Of a stretch of 35,984 nucleotides of DNA, positions 25,756 through 35,417 are shown one piece after another. The notes beneath the pieces were generated by a model that searched no databases, had not been told where the DNA came from, and saw only the letters and a list, made by a program, of their open reading frames with translations. This DNA is from an uncultured Prevotella sp. (GTDB lineage Bacteria; Bacteroidota; Bacteroidia; Bacteroidales; Bacteroidaceae), in assembly GCA_946627325.1 (NCBI GenBank), contig CAMOVK010000011.1:1-35984 (forward strand). Reading direction: 5' to 3'. A program made the position numbers and the translations under genes. Each line of letters starts with the position of its first letter. Position 1 is the stretch's first letter.

Positions 25756-27039
25756 ATGAAACATATTTTTTGCAAGTTATTAGTAATGTTGCCATTAGTG
25801 CTTTGCACCCAACAGACAAAAGCCGATGATATGATTGATGTGCAATTTAGCAAGGTAACAGATTTTTCAACATTGACAGATGGGGATGAAATAATCATTG
25901 TTAATGAAAAAGAAAAGTTAGCATTGGGACCTAATCCTACGTCTGGAAAAAACAGGTTAGGTAAAGACGTAGTTTTTACAGACGGTAAAATAACCTCAAT
26001 GTCAACCCTTGTATCTGTCATTACTCTTGAAAAAGATGGTGAAGGGTGGTTCCTGAAAGTGTCAGATGGATATATAGCAATCAAATACAATCATTTAAGC
26101 GACGATAAATACTATGTGACTTCCGAACCTACGTCAACACCTTCTTCAACGAAGTCGGGAACAAAAGCCGTATTAAATGTCGCAGCTAATGGTAATCCTT
26201 GTTTCACTTTTACTTTTGAGGGGAAATCCAATAAGACTCAAAATAAATATATAGAGTATGGAACAAGAAACTTTTCTCCAAGCGATTATATACCTGAAAC
26301 AAATTCAAATGTAACCATCTATCGTCGCACAGATATTCAAACGATAGAGTATGATGAGAGTTCTGATATGTCGGCTACGATTTCAGAAAATCTGAACAAA
26401 GAAGGAGTGATTGTAAACCTTAATCGAACATTCACAGCCGACGATGGATGGTATTCTCTTTGTTTGCCATTTACTGTCACACAAAGACAAATAAAAGCAA
26501 TATTTGGCGACGATGTAAACATACAAGAATTTGACGGCGCAGAGAAGAATGGTGATGTGGTCTTTGTCAATTTTATGGGTGTAACAACCGACTTACAGGC
26601 AGGAAAGCCATACCTTGTTAAGACAAAGAAGACTGTAGTGAACCCAAGTTTCAAACAAGTGACCATTTCAACAACCACATCAACGGAAATAATCAAAGGT
26701 GATTATAAGTTCATAGGAATTTTTTCTCCTTTTGATATTCCTGTTAACGATAAGACATACCGCTTCTTGAGTGGTACAAACGGAAAACAACTCGACTATG
26801 CAGCACCTGGTTCAGCTCCACTTAAAGGGACTCGTGCATATTTCCGATTTCCAGAATCAGCATCATCGAGTTCTGCCAATGCAATAACAGAAGACGAACT
26901 TGGAATAGTAACAATAAATAATAATACAAAAAAACACATAGTTTTTACTATTGACGGCAGACCAATTGACAGCAGCAAACAAAATAAACTTAATGGCATT
27001 TACATCGTTGATGGGAAAACAACAATTATAAGGAAATAA
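25756..27039 (+). CDS. Secreted protein with Prevotella-type C-terminal tail, function unknown
   Basis: A 427-residue exported protein that I do not recognise as an enzyme. A signal peptide (about 1-24, ending TKA) is followed by FSKVTDFSTLTDGDEIIIVNEKEKLALG (about 30-60), a pattern seen in Bacteroidota surface proteins. A second module near 215-300 (GWYSLCLPFTVTQRQIKAIFG, then LQAGKPYLVK) recurs in large secreted Prevotella proteins, as I recall. The last about 35 residues (VFTIDGRPID, then LNGIYIVDGKTTIIRK) look like a type IX secretion C-terminal signal or a relative of it. The ATG at 25756 is preferred to an upstream TTG. It sits between dapA and the sugar-nucleotide genes, 28 bp and 4 bp away. 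A structural surface or adhesin-like role is a guess. Confidence 0.75.
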   Translation: MKHIFCKLLVMLPLVLCTQQTKADDMIDVQFSKVTDFSTLTDGDEIIIVNEKEKLALGPNPTSGKNRLGKDVVFTDGKITSMSTLVSVITLEKDGEGWFLKVSDGYIAIKYNHLSDDKYYVTSEPTSTPSSTKSGTKAVLNVAANGNPCFTFTFEGKSNKTQNKYIEYGTRNFSPSDYIPETNSNVTIYRRTDIQTIEYDESSDMSATISENLNKEGVIVNLNRTFTADDGWYSLCLPFTVTQRQIKAIFGDDVNIQEFDGAEKNGDVVFVNFMGVTTDLQAGKPYLVKTKKTVVNPSFKQVTISTTTSTEIIKGDYKFIGIFSPFDIPVNDKTYRFLSGTNGKQLDYAAPGSAPLKGTRAYFRFPESASSSSANAITEDELGIVTINNNTKKHIVFTIDGRPIDSSKQNKLNGIYIVDGKTTIIRK

Positions 27040-27043
27040 CGAA

Positions 27044-28321
27044 ATGGCTGAAAACAAAAGAATATACCTCTGTCTGGCTCATATGAGTGGACGCGAGCAA
27101 GATTACATCCAAGAAGCATTCGATACAAATTGGGTGGTGCCACTCGGACCGAATGTAAATGGTTTTGAGTCAGACTTGCAGCAATTCATAAAGACAAAGA
27201 CAGACGGAAAGCAATTGGATACTACACACAATGTAGTGGCTTTGAGTAGCGGAACAGCAGCAATACATCTCGCACTGATTGATGCGGGAGTAAAGGCAGG
27301 TGATGAAGTAATATGTCAGTCTTTCACGTTCTGTGCTTCATGTAATCCCATAACATATTTAGGAGCAAAGCCAGTGCTTGTTGATAGCGAAAAAGAGACG
27401 TGGAATATGTCGCCCCAACTGTTGCAAGAGGCAATAGAAGATAGAATTAAGAAAACAGGAAAGAAGCCCGCAGCTATAATTGTAGTATATCTCTATGGTA
27501 TGCCGGCTAAGATAGACGAAATAGTCGAGATAGCCGCTCGTTACGATATTCCTTTGATAGAAGATGCTGCCGAAGGTTTGGGCTCACGTTTCGATGGTCA
27601 GGTAGTGGGTACTTTCGGACAATATGGAGTGCTCAGTTTTAATGGAAACAAGATGATTACGACCAGTGGAGGAGGGGCACTTATATGCCAAAACGAACAG
27701 CAAAGACATCACATAATGTTTCTTGCAACCCAAGCTCGGGAGGCATTTCCTTATTACCAGCACGAAGAAATTGGCTTCAACTATCGTTTGTCTAATATAT
27801 GTGCAGGCATCGGAAGAGGTCAGATGACTGTGCTAAGTGAACATATAGACCACCATAAGCATGTTCATGAAATGTATAAAAAACTATTAGCCGACATCAA
27901 TGGCATAGAGGTAACTGACAACCCTAATAATAGGATAGATAGTAATTTCTGGTTATCGACTATTACAATTGACGAAAATCTTCATGTTGAGGGTGAAAAC
28001 GATGCATATAAAACAAAGATAGAAGGAGCCGTTGGTGGAGCAGCTGGTGTTGTTCACCAGTCGGAAAACCTAAACACCGATTGTGAACCAAATAGAAATG
28101 TTGAAGCTCTACGTTGCCGTCTCGATGAAGAAGGAATAGAAGCACGACCTCTTTGGAAGCCGATGCATTTACAACCGGTATTCAAAAATGCTCCAGCATA
28201 TATTAACGGAATTTCTGAATCATTATTTCGATGCGGACTATGTTTACCATCTGGCCCTATGGTTAGTGATGAAGACGTGGAGAAAATAGTAAATGTAGTA
28301 AAGAAGAATATATCCGGTTAA
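27044..28321 (+). CDS. DegT/DnrJ/EryC1/StrS PLP-dependent sugar aminotransferase (PglE-like)
   Basis: A 425-residue aminotransferase that would add an amino group to a 4-keto sugar nucleotide. Features are ALSSGTAAIHLAL (about 66-78), LIEDAAEGLGSRF (171-183), the PLP lysine K203 in SFNGNKMITTSGGG, and IEARPLWKPMHLQPVF near the C-terminus. The last is a strong hallmark of PglE/PseC-type UDP-4-amino sugar enzymes. Residues about 311-352, before that motif, are an Asn/Glu-rich segment with AVGGAAGVVH that looks like an insertion relative to family members I remember. It starts 4 bp after the secreted protein gene and precedes the matching dehydratase. The likely product is a UDP-N-acetylbacillosamine-type precursor, by inference. 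Confidence 0.9.
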   Translation: MAENKRIYLCLAHMSGREQDYIQEAFDTNWVVPLGPNVNGFESDLQQFIKTKTDGKQLDTTHNVVALSSGTAAIHLALIDAGVKAGDEVICQSFTFCASCNPITYLGAKPVLVDSEKETWNMSPQLLQEAIEDRIKKTGKKPAAIIVVYLYGMPAKIDEIVEIAARYDIPLIEDAAEGLGSRFDGQVVGTFGQYGVLSFNGNKMITTSGGGALICQNEQQRHHIMFLATQAREAFPYYQHEEIGFNYRLSNICAGIGRGQMTVLSEHIDHHKHVHEMYKKLLADINGIEVTDNPNNRIDSNFWLSTITIDENLHVEGENDAYKTKIEGAVGGAAGVVHQSENLNTDCEPNRNVEALRCRLDEEGIEARPLWKPMHLQPVFKNAPAYINGISESLFRCGLCLPSGPMVSDEDVEKIVNVVKKNISG

Positions 28322-28376
28322 GTAATGTATTTGCGCTTATTGATGCGTTGTATTATCAACATATAATTAAATCACA

Positions 28377-30296
28377 ATGAAAGCACGTTTCATTAATAGA
28401 ATAATCGATTGGTATTTCACAAAGAATGCCCTTCCTTATTGGGTTATTATTATAGCTGATAGTATAATATCTTTTCTTTCAGGACTATTTGTTTTTGTCC
28501 TGATGTATGGAATATCGAAGGTCTTGTCAAATTTCAGTTCTGTTGCATGCACATTGATAGTTTTCACAATTATCAATCTATTTACGTTTCGATTGTTTCA
28601 TACTTATTTTGGAATAATACGTTATTCCTCGTTTGTCGATTTGATAAAGGTTGTTAAAGCAATGCTTTTGGCATGCGTCATTGCCATAGTAGTTCAGTAT
28701 TTCATAATTCTTCCGAATGGTGATTTGTTTAGGACAACCTTTATACCGCTCCATTTCCGACATATAATTATAATTTATATAGTAGCTACGATAGGTATGT
28801 GGGGTATGAGAGTATTGGTAAAAACTCTATACGATGTTTCTATCAATAATGGCACCGGTATGCCAACATTGGTCTATGGTGTGAAAGATGGTGGAGTCGG
28901 TTTGGCAAAGAATATTCGTAGTACAACTCCTTCGCGTTTCCGTCTGAAAGGTTTCATCGCTCATGAGGATACCTATAAGAACAAAGTACTCATGGGGGTG
29001 AAGGTGTATAAGGTTGATAAGAACTTGCGACAAGTGATTGAAAAACAGGGAATAGCTGCAGTGTTGATTTCACCAATACAAAACGACCGTTTCAGAAACG
29101 ACGATGAATTGCAGGACATATTACTTTCCACCAACGTGCGTGTCTATATGATGGGATCGCAAGAGTTGAATGAAGAAGAGAAATATTCAACTTTGCACTT
29201 GAAAGAAATCAAGATTGAAGACCTTCTTCCTCGCGACCAAATAAATGTCGATATGACTCAAATTGGTAACATGATATGTGGGAAAAAGATTCTTCTGACA
29301 GGTTCTGCAGGTTCTATTGGAAGTGAAATACTTCGCCAAGTATGCGAGTTTAAGCCAGCCGAGTTGATGTTAATCGATATGGCGGAGACTCCACAGCATG
29401 ACATGCAGCTTATGGTTGCAAGTAAATATCCAGAGATTAAAACTTATACTCTTGTTGGTTCAATAACCAATAAGAACAGGATGGAAGAAGTATTCCGTCG
29501 CTTCCAACCAGATTATGTCTATCATGCAGCTGCCTATAAGCATGTGCCAATGATGGAAGAAAACCCGAGTGAAAGTGTGACAAATAATATATTAGGCACG
29601 AAAGTCATTGCAGACTTAAGTGTGAAATATGGAGTAAAGAAGTTTGTGATGCTCTCTACCGATAAAGCTGTCAACCCAACGAACGTAATGGGATGTTCAA
29701 AACGAATATGCGAGATTTATGTTCAAAGTTTAAATGCAGTTTCAGAAACTCAGTTTGTAACAACTCGATTTGGCAATGTACTTGGTTCGAATGGTAGCGT
29801 TATTCCTCTATTTGAACGACAGATAAAAGCAGGCGGTCCTGTTACTGTTACTGATCCAAACATTATTCGCTATTTCATGCTTATCCCTGAAGCTTGTAAA
29901 CTCGTGCTTGAAGCAGGCACTAATGGTAAGGGAGGAGAAATTTTCGTGTTCGATATGGGTAAGCCTGTACGCATAGCTGACCTTGCACGTAGAATGATTT
30001 GGCTCTCGGGAGCAGAAGGGGTAGAAATCGAATATACAGGTTTGCGACAAGGTGAGAAACTCTATGAAGAGATGCTTTCTAACGATGAGAACACAATTCC
30101 GAGTTTCCACGAGAAGATACGCATAGCGAAAGTGCGCCAATACGAATATCAGGTCGTATTGAAACAGATAGAGGAACTTATCGAATTAGCCAACACTTAC
30201 GACGCTATGAAGATAGTAAAGAAAATGAAAGAGATTGTTCCTGAATTTATTAGCAACAATTCTATTTATTCCGTTTTAGACAAACCTCATGAATAA
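28377..30296 (+). CDS. Membrane nucleotide-sugar 4,6-dehydratase (PglF/CapD/WbpM family)
   Basis: A 639-residue polysaccharide biosynthesis protein. The N-terminal about 150 residues contain four hydrophobic segments (such as VIIIADSIISFLSGLFVFVL and LLACVIAIVVQYFIILP). A CoA-binding-like Rossmann domain follows (about 155-290), then an extended SDR domain with GSAGSIGSEI (about 308-317) and the catalytic LSTDKAVNPTNVMG followed by SKR. The STDK form, lacking a Tyr-xxx-Lys, is normal for this family. It would make UDP-4-keto-6-deoxy-GlcNAc from UDP-GlcNAc at the membrane, feeding the aminotransferase 55 bp upstream. The next gene overlaps its end by 8 bp. Confidence 0.93.
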   Translation: MKARFINRIIDWYFTKNALPYWVIIIADSIISFLSGLFVFVLMYGISKVLSNFSSVACTLIVFTIINLFTFRLFHTYFGIIRYSSFVDLIKVVKAMLLACVIAIVVQYFIILPNGDLFRTTFIPLHFRHIIIIYIVATIGMWGMRVLVKTLYDVSINNGTGMPTLVYGVKDGGVGLAKNIRSTTPSRFRLKGFIAHEDTYKNKVLMGVKVYKVDKNLRQVIEKQGIAAVLISPIQNDRFRNDDELQDILLSTNVRVYMMGSQELNEEEKYSTLHLKEIKIEDLLPRDQINVDMTQIGNMICGKKILLTGSAGSIGSEILRQVCEFKPAELMLIDMAETPQHDMQLMVASKYPEIKTYTLVGSITNKNRMEEVFRRFQPDYVYHAAAYKHVPMMEENPSESVTNNILGTKVIADLSVKYGVKKFVMLSTDKAVNPTNVMGCSKRICEIYVQSLNAVSETQFVTTRFGNVLGSNGSVIPLFERQIKAGGPVTVTDPNIIRYFMLIPEACKLVLEAGTNGKGGEIFVFDMGKPVRIADLARRMIWLSGAEGVEIEYTGLRQGEKLYEEMLSNDENTIPSFHEKIRIAKVRQYEYQVVLKQIEELIELANTYDAMKIVKKMKEIVPEFISNNSIYSVLDKPHE

Positions 30297-31422
30297 GCAT
30301 ATTGTATCGCGATTGATATTGTGGTTGAGGAGTGCTATTTGGAACGATGAATGGCACGATGAAAATATCAGTATTGAAGAATACGATCACTTGATGCAAA
30401 TTGCAAAGCGTCAGGCTGTCAGAGGATTGGTGGCTCAAGTAGCGGTAGAGCATAAGAATGAACTCTCCTCAAAGATTTTATTGGTGTCGGATGTTGTAAT
30501 GTTGAAACTTACAAAAAACAATGACAAAATCAATCGACTGACTGTTGAAATATCCCAAGCACTCACGCGAGGCAATATCGACCATGTGCTGGTTAAAGGT
30601 CCGACGTTGGCTCCTCTTTATCCTGTTCCCAATGCAAGAGAGACAGGTGATATTGATATATACGTAGCGAAGAAAGATCAAAGTCGTGTTGCAAAAGTGC
30701 TTAAAGAGCAATTAGACGTATATCTGCCGCCATATACCGAAGGCAAACATGTAAATTGCTATATTGAAGACATCACAATAGAAATACATAAATCACTGAC
30801 AGACCTTCATGCCCCGTGGCACATCTGGTGTTGGAATAAGATTATAGACCAAGAGATGCGTCAGAAGTACTATGTCAAAATCAATAATCAAGATATCCCA
30901 ACACTCAACCCAACGACCAGTACACTATACACGTTCATACATTTTTATTATCATTTTATCACTCTTGGATGTGGTATCCGCCAAATAGTTGATTTGGCAG
31001 TGATGATGAACGCTTATAAAGACGAAATCGATTACAATCGATTAAAGTGTTATCTGAAAAAACTTGGTTTGTTCGATGGATTTTGTGCGATAGGTTGGAT
31101 AATGCTCAATATACTCAATATGCCAAAAGAATCGTTTCCTTATGAAATAAAATTAAAACATAAGAAACCACAGACAGCCATTATGAAAGACATTATCAAG
31201 GGTGGTAATTTTGGTAATTATAGAGTTCGCAAGGATTACAAGCCAGGCATTCTTCATACGATGCAGACTTTTAAGATTATGACTACCCAAGCTCTCATGC
31301 TTTGGCGTCTGACACCAGTTGAGTCGTTATGGCTCGTGCCAAGCAAGGCAGTGCTTCACATGAAGATATGGTTTAATATCCATGTAAGAAAGAAACAACC
31401 AATGGAAACTCAAAGCGAATGA
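30289..31422 (+). CDS. PF14907-type nucleotidyltransferase family protein
   Basis: A 377-residue protein of the uncharacterised nucleotidyltransferase group PF14907. The key region is LVKGPTLAPLYPVPNARETGDIDIYV, where GDID (120-123) is the pol-beta-type metal-binding motif. IEIHKSL later supplies the third acidic residue. The rest is helical, with the His/Tyr-rich TFIHFYYHFITLGCGIRQIVDL typical of the family. Such genes are often found in exopolysaccharide and LPS clusters, but the transferred group and the acceptor are unknown. It overlaps the dehydratase gene by 8 bp, which suggests a linked role in surface-sugar synthesis. Confidence 0.82.
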   Translation: MNKHIVSRLILWLRSAIWNDEWHDENISIEEYDHLMQIAKRQAVRGLVAQVAVEHKNELSSKILLVSDVVMLKLTKNNDKINRLTVEISQALTRGNIDHVLVKGPTLAPLYPVPNARETGDIDIYVAKKDQSRVAKVLKEQLDVYLPPYTEGKHVNCYIEDITIEIHKSLTDLHAPWHIWCWNKIIDQEMRQKYYVKINNQDIPTLNPTTSTLYTFIHFYYHFITLGCGIRQIVDLAVMMNAYKDEIDYNRLKCYLKKLGLFDGFCAIGWIMLNILNMPKESFPYEIKLKHKKPQTAIMKDIIKGGNFGNYRVRKDYKPGILHTMQTFKIMTTQALMLWRLTPVESLWLVPSKAVLHMKIWFNIHVRKKQPMETQSE

Positions 31423-31471
31423 ATTAGAATCAACGAATAAGTTAATAATATCAAATACTTAATTGAAAGAT

Positions 31472-33676
31472 ATGAAAAAATTATTTCTGCTATTTTCGAT
31501 TGTGCTAATGGCATTTTCGCAAACTTATGCTTCGGGCGAATTAACACTGAAAGACGTGACCGGAGCAAAATTCTATCCGCAAACCATTAGTGGCGTGATA
31601 CCTATGTCGGATGGCAAAAGCTATGCACAGATTAGTCGCGATCGCAAAAGTGTTATCACTTATTCATTCAAAACAGGATTAGAAACAGGCACTTTCTTTA
31701 ATCTTGAAATGCTCGGCGATACCGCCATAAAGTCGATTGACAACTACCAGTTGAGCAATGACGGACAATTGATTCTCGTACAGACCAATACAGAGTATAT
31801 ATATCGTCGCTCTTTCAAAGCCAATTTCTTCGTTTATGACAGAAAGGCAAATACCTGCAAGGCTTTGTCGGTAAATGGAAAGCAACAAAATCCTATAATT
31901 TCTCCCGATGGGAAACGCATTGCCTTCGTAAGAGATAACAATATCTTTTTGGTCGAACTCGGTCAAATTTTTGTCGAGACGAAAGTGACTCAAGACGGAA
32001 AGTTTAATTTCATTATTAATGGCATACCAGACTGGGTAAATGAAGAAGAGTTCGGACTTAGCTCATCAATGGTGTTCAATGCAGACGGAAGTAAAATATC
32101 GTGGATAAAATACGACGAGACTGATGTGAAGACTTATGATCTTCAGATGTATAGAGGCATGAAGCCATCATTCGATGAGTATGAATATTATCCAGGGCTT
32201 TATTCCTACAAGTATCCTAAGGCAGGGCAAGACAATTCGAAAGTGTCGGCTTGGACCTACGATATCGCATCCCGTAAAGTATCTCGCATAAATCTTCCGT
32301 TAGATGCCGATGGCTATATCCCACGTATTAAGCAGTCTGCAGCAGCTAACAAGACCATTCTCTTTACTATGAATCGTCATCAGGATAACCTAAAAATATA
32401 TGAGGCAGACCTCACTTCGTTGAATTGTAAACTTCTGTTAGACGAGAACATCGATAAATATGTTACCGAAGATGCTATGTCGTCAGTGATTATTACCCCA
32501 CAACACATTATTCTTCCGAGCGACAGGAGCGGTAAGATGCAATTGTATCTCTACGATATTTCTGGGAAATACCTGCGTCAACTCACTGACGGACGTTCGG
32601 TAGTGACCGCCGTTTATGGCTATGACGAAAAGACAGGTAGAGTTTATTACCAAGCAGCAGGCAAGAGTCCCATCAATCGAGAGGTGTATGTCGTTGATAG
32701 AAAGGGACGCACTCAAGCACTTGCCGACAGACAAGGATGGAACAATGCTATTTTCTGTTCCGACTATTCTGCCTTTTTGAGAATTTGGAGCGATAGCGAC
32801 AACCCTTTCGAATATGCTCTCTGTGATGGGAACGGAAAGGTAACTAAGACATTGGTAGATAATAAAGAATTGAGAGAAAAACTCACTCCGTATGGACTCT
32901 CCAAGAAAGAATTCTTTTCATTTACAACCTCAGAAGGTGTTAATCTTAATGGGGTTATGATTAAGCCTTCAAACTTTGACCCATCAAAAAAATATCCTGT
33001 AGTTATGTTTCAATATAGCGGACCAGGTAGTCAACAGGTAGTCAACTCGTGGAATATAGGTTCGATGGGACTGGGTGGACTATTCGACTATTATTTGACA
33101 CAGCAAGGCTTCATCGTTGTTTTCGTCGATGGACGAGGCACAGGGGCTCGAGGTGCCGAATTCGAGAAGTGCACCTATCTCCGTTTAGGTGAACTCGAGG
33201 CTCGCGATCAGGTTGAAACAGCTATTTATCTTGGCGGTCTTCCCTATGTTGACAAAGACAGAATAGGAATTTGGGGTTGGAGTTTTGGCGGTTTCTGCAC
33301 CCTCATGAGCATGAGCGAAGGGCGCGAAGTATTCCGTGCCGGAGTTGCTGTAGCACCTCCGACAGATTGGCGATACTATGATTCTATCTACACAGAGCGT
33401 TTCATGCGTACACCTCAAGAAAATGCCGAAGGATATGATATCAATCCAATGAATCGTGCTGAGAAACTGCATGGTGCACTCCTTATTTGTCACGGATTAG
33501 CTGATGACAACGTACACCCACAGCACGTTTTCGAGTATTCAGAAGCCCTTGTGCATGCCGACAAGGATTTCAGGGAACTTCTCTATACGAACCGCAATCA
33601 CGGAATACGAGGAGCAAACACTCGACTGCATCTACTTCGACAGATAGCTGATCACTTTTCAAGAGAGTTGAAATAA
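31472..33676 (+). CDS. S9 family prolyl dipeptidyl-peptidase (DPP IV-like)
   Basis: A 734-residue exported serine peptidase of the DPP IV subfamily that releases Xaa-Pro dipeptides from peptide N-termini in the periplasm. A signal peptide (about 1-19, ending TYA) precedes a beta-propeller (about 60-480) with NGIPDWVNEEEFGLSSSMVFNADGSKI, which contains the Glu-Glu pair that binds the substrate N-terminus. The alpha/beta-hydrolase domain has Ser604 in GWSFGG, Asp678 in HGLADDNVH and His710 in NHGIRG. The length matches. The ATG at 31472 is chosen over a TTG at 31463 because it gives MKKLFLLFS. It lies 49 bp after the nucleotidyltransferase gene; no clear promoter was seen, so read-through or an atypical promoter is possible. 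Confidence 0.95.
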   Translation: MKKLFLLFSIVLMAFSQTYASGELTLKDVTGAKFYPQTISGVIPMSDGKSYAQISRDRKSVITYSFKTGLETGTFFNLEMLGDTAIKSIDNYQLSNDGQLILVQTNTEYIYRRSFKANFFVYDRKANTCKALSVNGKQQNPIISPDGKRIAFVRDNNIFLVELGQIFVETKVTQDGKFNFIINGIPDWVNEEEFGLSSSMVFNADGSKISWIKYDETDVKTYDLQMYRGMKPSFDEYEYYPGLYSYKYPKAGQDNSKVSAWTYDIASRKVSRINLPLDADGYIPRIKQSAAANKTILFTMNRHQDNLKIYEADLTSLNCKLLLDENIDKYVTEDAMSSVIITPQHIILPSDRSGKMQLYLYDISGKYLRQLTDGRSVVTAVYGYDEKTGRVYYQAAGKSPINREVYVVDRKGRTQALADRQGWNNAIFCSDYSAFLRIWSDSDNPFEYALCDGNGKVTKTLVDNKELREKLTPYGLSKKEFFSFTTSEGVNLNGVMIKPSNFDPSKKYPVVMFQYSGPGSQQVVNSWNIGSMGLGGLFDYYLTQQGFIVVFVDGRGTGARGAEFEKCTYLRLGELEARDQVETAIYLGGLPYVDKDRIGIWGWSFGGFCTLMSMSEGREVFRAGVAVAPPTDWRYYDSIYTERFMRTPQENAEGYDINPMNRAEKLHGALLICHGLADDNVHPQHVFEYSEALVHADKDFRELLYTNRNHGIRGANTRLHLLRQIADHFSRELK

Positions 33677-33694
33677 AATAAAATGCACAGCTAA

Positions 33695-33725
33695 TTTGTT
33701 AATTCATGGGAAAATCGTATATTTG
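33695..33725 (+). promoter_or_regulatory. Promoter of iorAB
   Basis: TTTG at 33695-33698, a 19-base spacer and TATATTTG at 33718-33725 are an exact match to the Bacteroidota promoter consensus. The iorA ATG is 82 bp past the -7 box, leaving a leader of about 75 nt that is A-rich, with no evident structure. Confidence 0.75.
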
Positions 33726-33806
33726 CGGATAATATATGATTTGTGGAAATATATAGATAGAAAGTATTTTAACACATAAATAAATTAAATCTAAAACAAA
33801 AACAAT

Positions 33807-35417
33807 ATGAAAAAACTTCTTTTAGGCGATGAGGCCATTGCTCAGGGCGCTATTGACGCGGGTTTGAGTGGTGTTTATGCCTATCCGGGAACTCCTTCTA
33901 CTGAGATTACGGAGTATATCCAGATGTCGCCAATAGCTAAAGAGCGCGATATTCATCGTCGCTGGTCGTCGAACGAAAAGACCGCTATGGAGGCAGCTTT
34001 GGGTATGTCGTACATGGGCAAACGTGCTCTCGTGTGTATGAAACACGTTGGCTTGAATGTTTGTGCCGACCCATTTGTGAATTCTGGAATGACTGGAGTA
34101 AATGGTGGACTGGTAGTTCTCGTTGCCGATGACCCTTCGATGCACTCATCACAAGATGAGCAAGATAGCCGTTTCTATGGCAAGTTTGCAATGATTCCTA
34201 CTTTCGAACCAAGCTCTCAACAAGAAGCATACGACATGATGGAGGTGGCTTTTGACTATTCCGAGCAGCAGAAATTACCAGTGCTTATGCGTGTGACAAC
34301 ACGTATGGCTCACTCTCGTGCCGTAGTCGAAGTGAAAGAAACTCCTCGCAAGGAGAACGAACTCAACTACAATGCAGAGGCAAGTAGCTGGGTACTCTTA
34401 CCTGCTAACGCGCGTAAGCGTAACGATATCGTTACAGCACAACAGATTACACTTGAAGAAGATGCCGTAAATTCAAAATACAACAAGTATATTGATGGTG
34501 GTGATAAGTCGCTTGGTATCATTGCAAGTGGTATAGGTTTCAACTATCTCAACGAGTGTTTCCCAACAGGTTGTCCGTATCCTGTGCTGAAAGTGTCGCA
34601 GTATCCTTTGCCAAAGAAACTTGTTCGCCGTATGTGCGACGAGTGTCAGGCTGTGATGGTCGTAGAAGAAGGTCAGCCTTTCATCGAAGATCAACTGCGT
34701 GGAGTTATGCCAGGGAACGCCGAAATCAAAGGTCGTTTGAGTGGTGAACTTCCCCGCACAGGTGAACTCAACCCTGATGTGGTAAAGAAAGCGTTAGGTA
34801 TGACGGTTGAGGAGAATTATGCTTCATGCGAAGATGTCGCTCCTCGTCCACCAGCTCTGTGCCAGGGATGTGGTCACCGCGATGTTTATGCAGCACTCAA
34901 TGAAGTGCTTCGTGAATACGATAATCCACGCGTCTTTGGTGATATTGGTTGCTACACTCTTGGATTCCTGCCTCCATACAAAGCTATTCATTCGTGTGTT
35001 GATATGGGTGCAAGTATCACTATGGCTAAGGGTGCAGCTGATGCAGGTCAACATCCAGCAGTAGCTATAATAGGTGACTCTACGTTTACACATAGCGGTA
35101 TGACTGGACTGCTCGATGCAATTAATGAGAATTCCAACATTACCGTTATCATCAGTGACAACCTAACTACAGGTATGACAGGCGGACAAGACTCTGCTGG
35201 TACGAACAAATTTGAAGCAATATGTCGTGGACTTGGCATCGAGGAGGAACACCTGCGCTATGTAGTACCTCTGCCAAAGAATATGCCCGAGATTACACGC
35301 ATCATACGCGAAGAGATAGAATATAAGGGAACATCTGTAATCATTCCTCGTCGTGAATGTATGCAGACACTTCAACGTCATTTGAAACAAAAGAAAGCAC
35401 AGGAGGCAAAGCAATAA
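33807..35417 (+). CDS. iorA: Indolepyruvate:ferredoxin oxidoreductase, alpha subunit
   Basis: A 536-residue thiamine-diphosphate subunit of the enzyme that oxidatively decarboxylates aryl pyruvates to aryl-acyl-CoA with reduction of ferredoxin (or works in reverse). The N-terminal pyrimidine domain has GVYAYPGTPSTEITEYI and WSSNEKTAMEAALG. The C-terminal TPP domain has CQGCGHRDVYAAL, GDIGCYTLG and GDSTFTHSGMTGLL..SDNLTTGMTGGQ. Many archaeal and clostridial IorA proteins end in a ferredoxin domain with two 4Fe-4S clusters. Here the protein ends in QRHLKQKKAQEAKQ without it; from memory, Bacteroides homologues also lack it. The last stop base is the first base of iorB (TAATG). Confidence 0.93.
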   Translation: MKKLLLGDEAIAQGAIDAGLSGVYAYPGTPSTEITEYIQMSPIAKERDIHRRWSSNEKTAMEAALGMSYMGKRALVCMKHVGLNVCADPFVNSGMTGVNGGLVVLVADDPSMHSSQDEQDSRFYGKFAMIPTFEPSSQQEAYDMMEVAFDYSEQQKLPVLMRVTTRMAHSRAVVEVKETPRKENELNYNAEASSWVLLPANARKRNDIVTAQQITLEEDAVNSKYNKYIDGGDKSLGIIASGIGFNYLNECFPTGCPYPVLKVSQYPLPKKLVRRMCDECQAVMVVEEGQPFIEDQLRGVMPGNAEIKGRLSGELPRTGELNPDVVKKALGMTVEENYASCEDVAPRPPALCQGCGHRDVYAALNEVLREYDNPRVFGDIGCYTLGFLPPYKAIHSCVDMGASITMAKGAADAGQHPAVAIIGDSTFTHSGMTGLLDAINENSNITVIISDNLTTGMTGGQDSAGTNKFEAICRGLGIEEEHLRYVVPLPKNMPEITRIIREEIEYKGTSVIIPRRECMQTLQRHLKQKKAQEAKQ

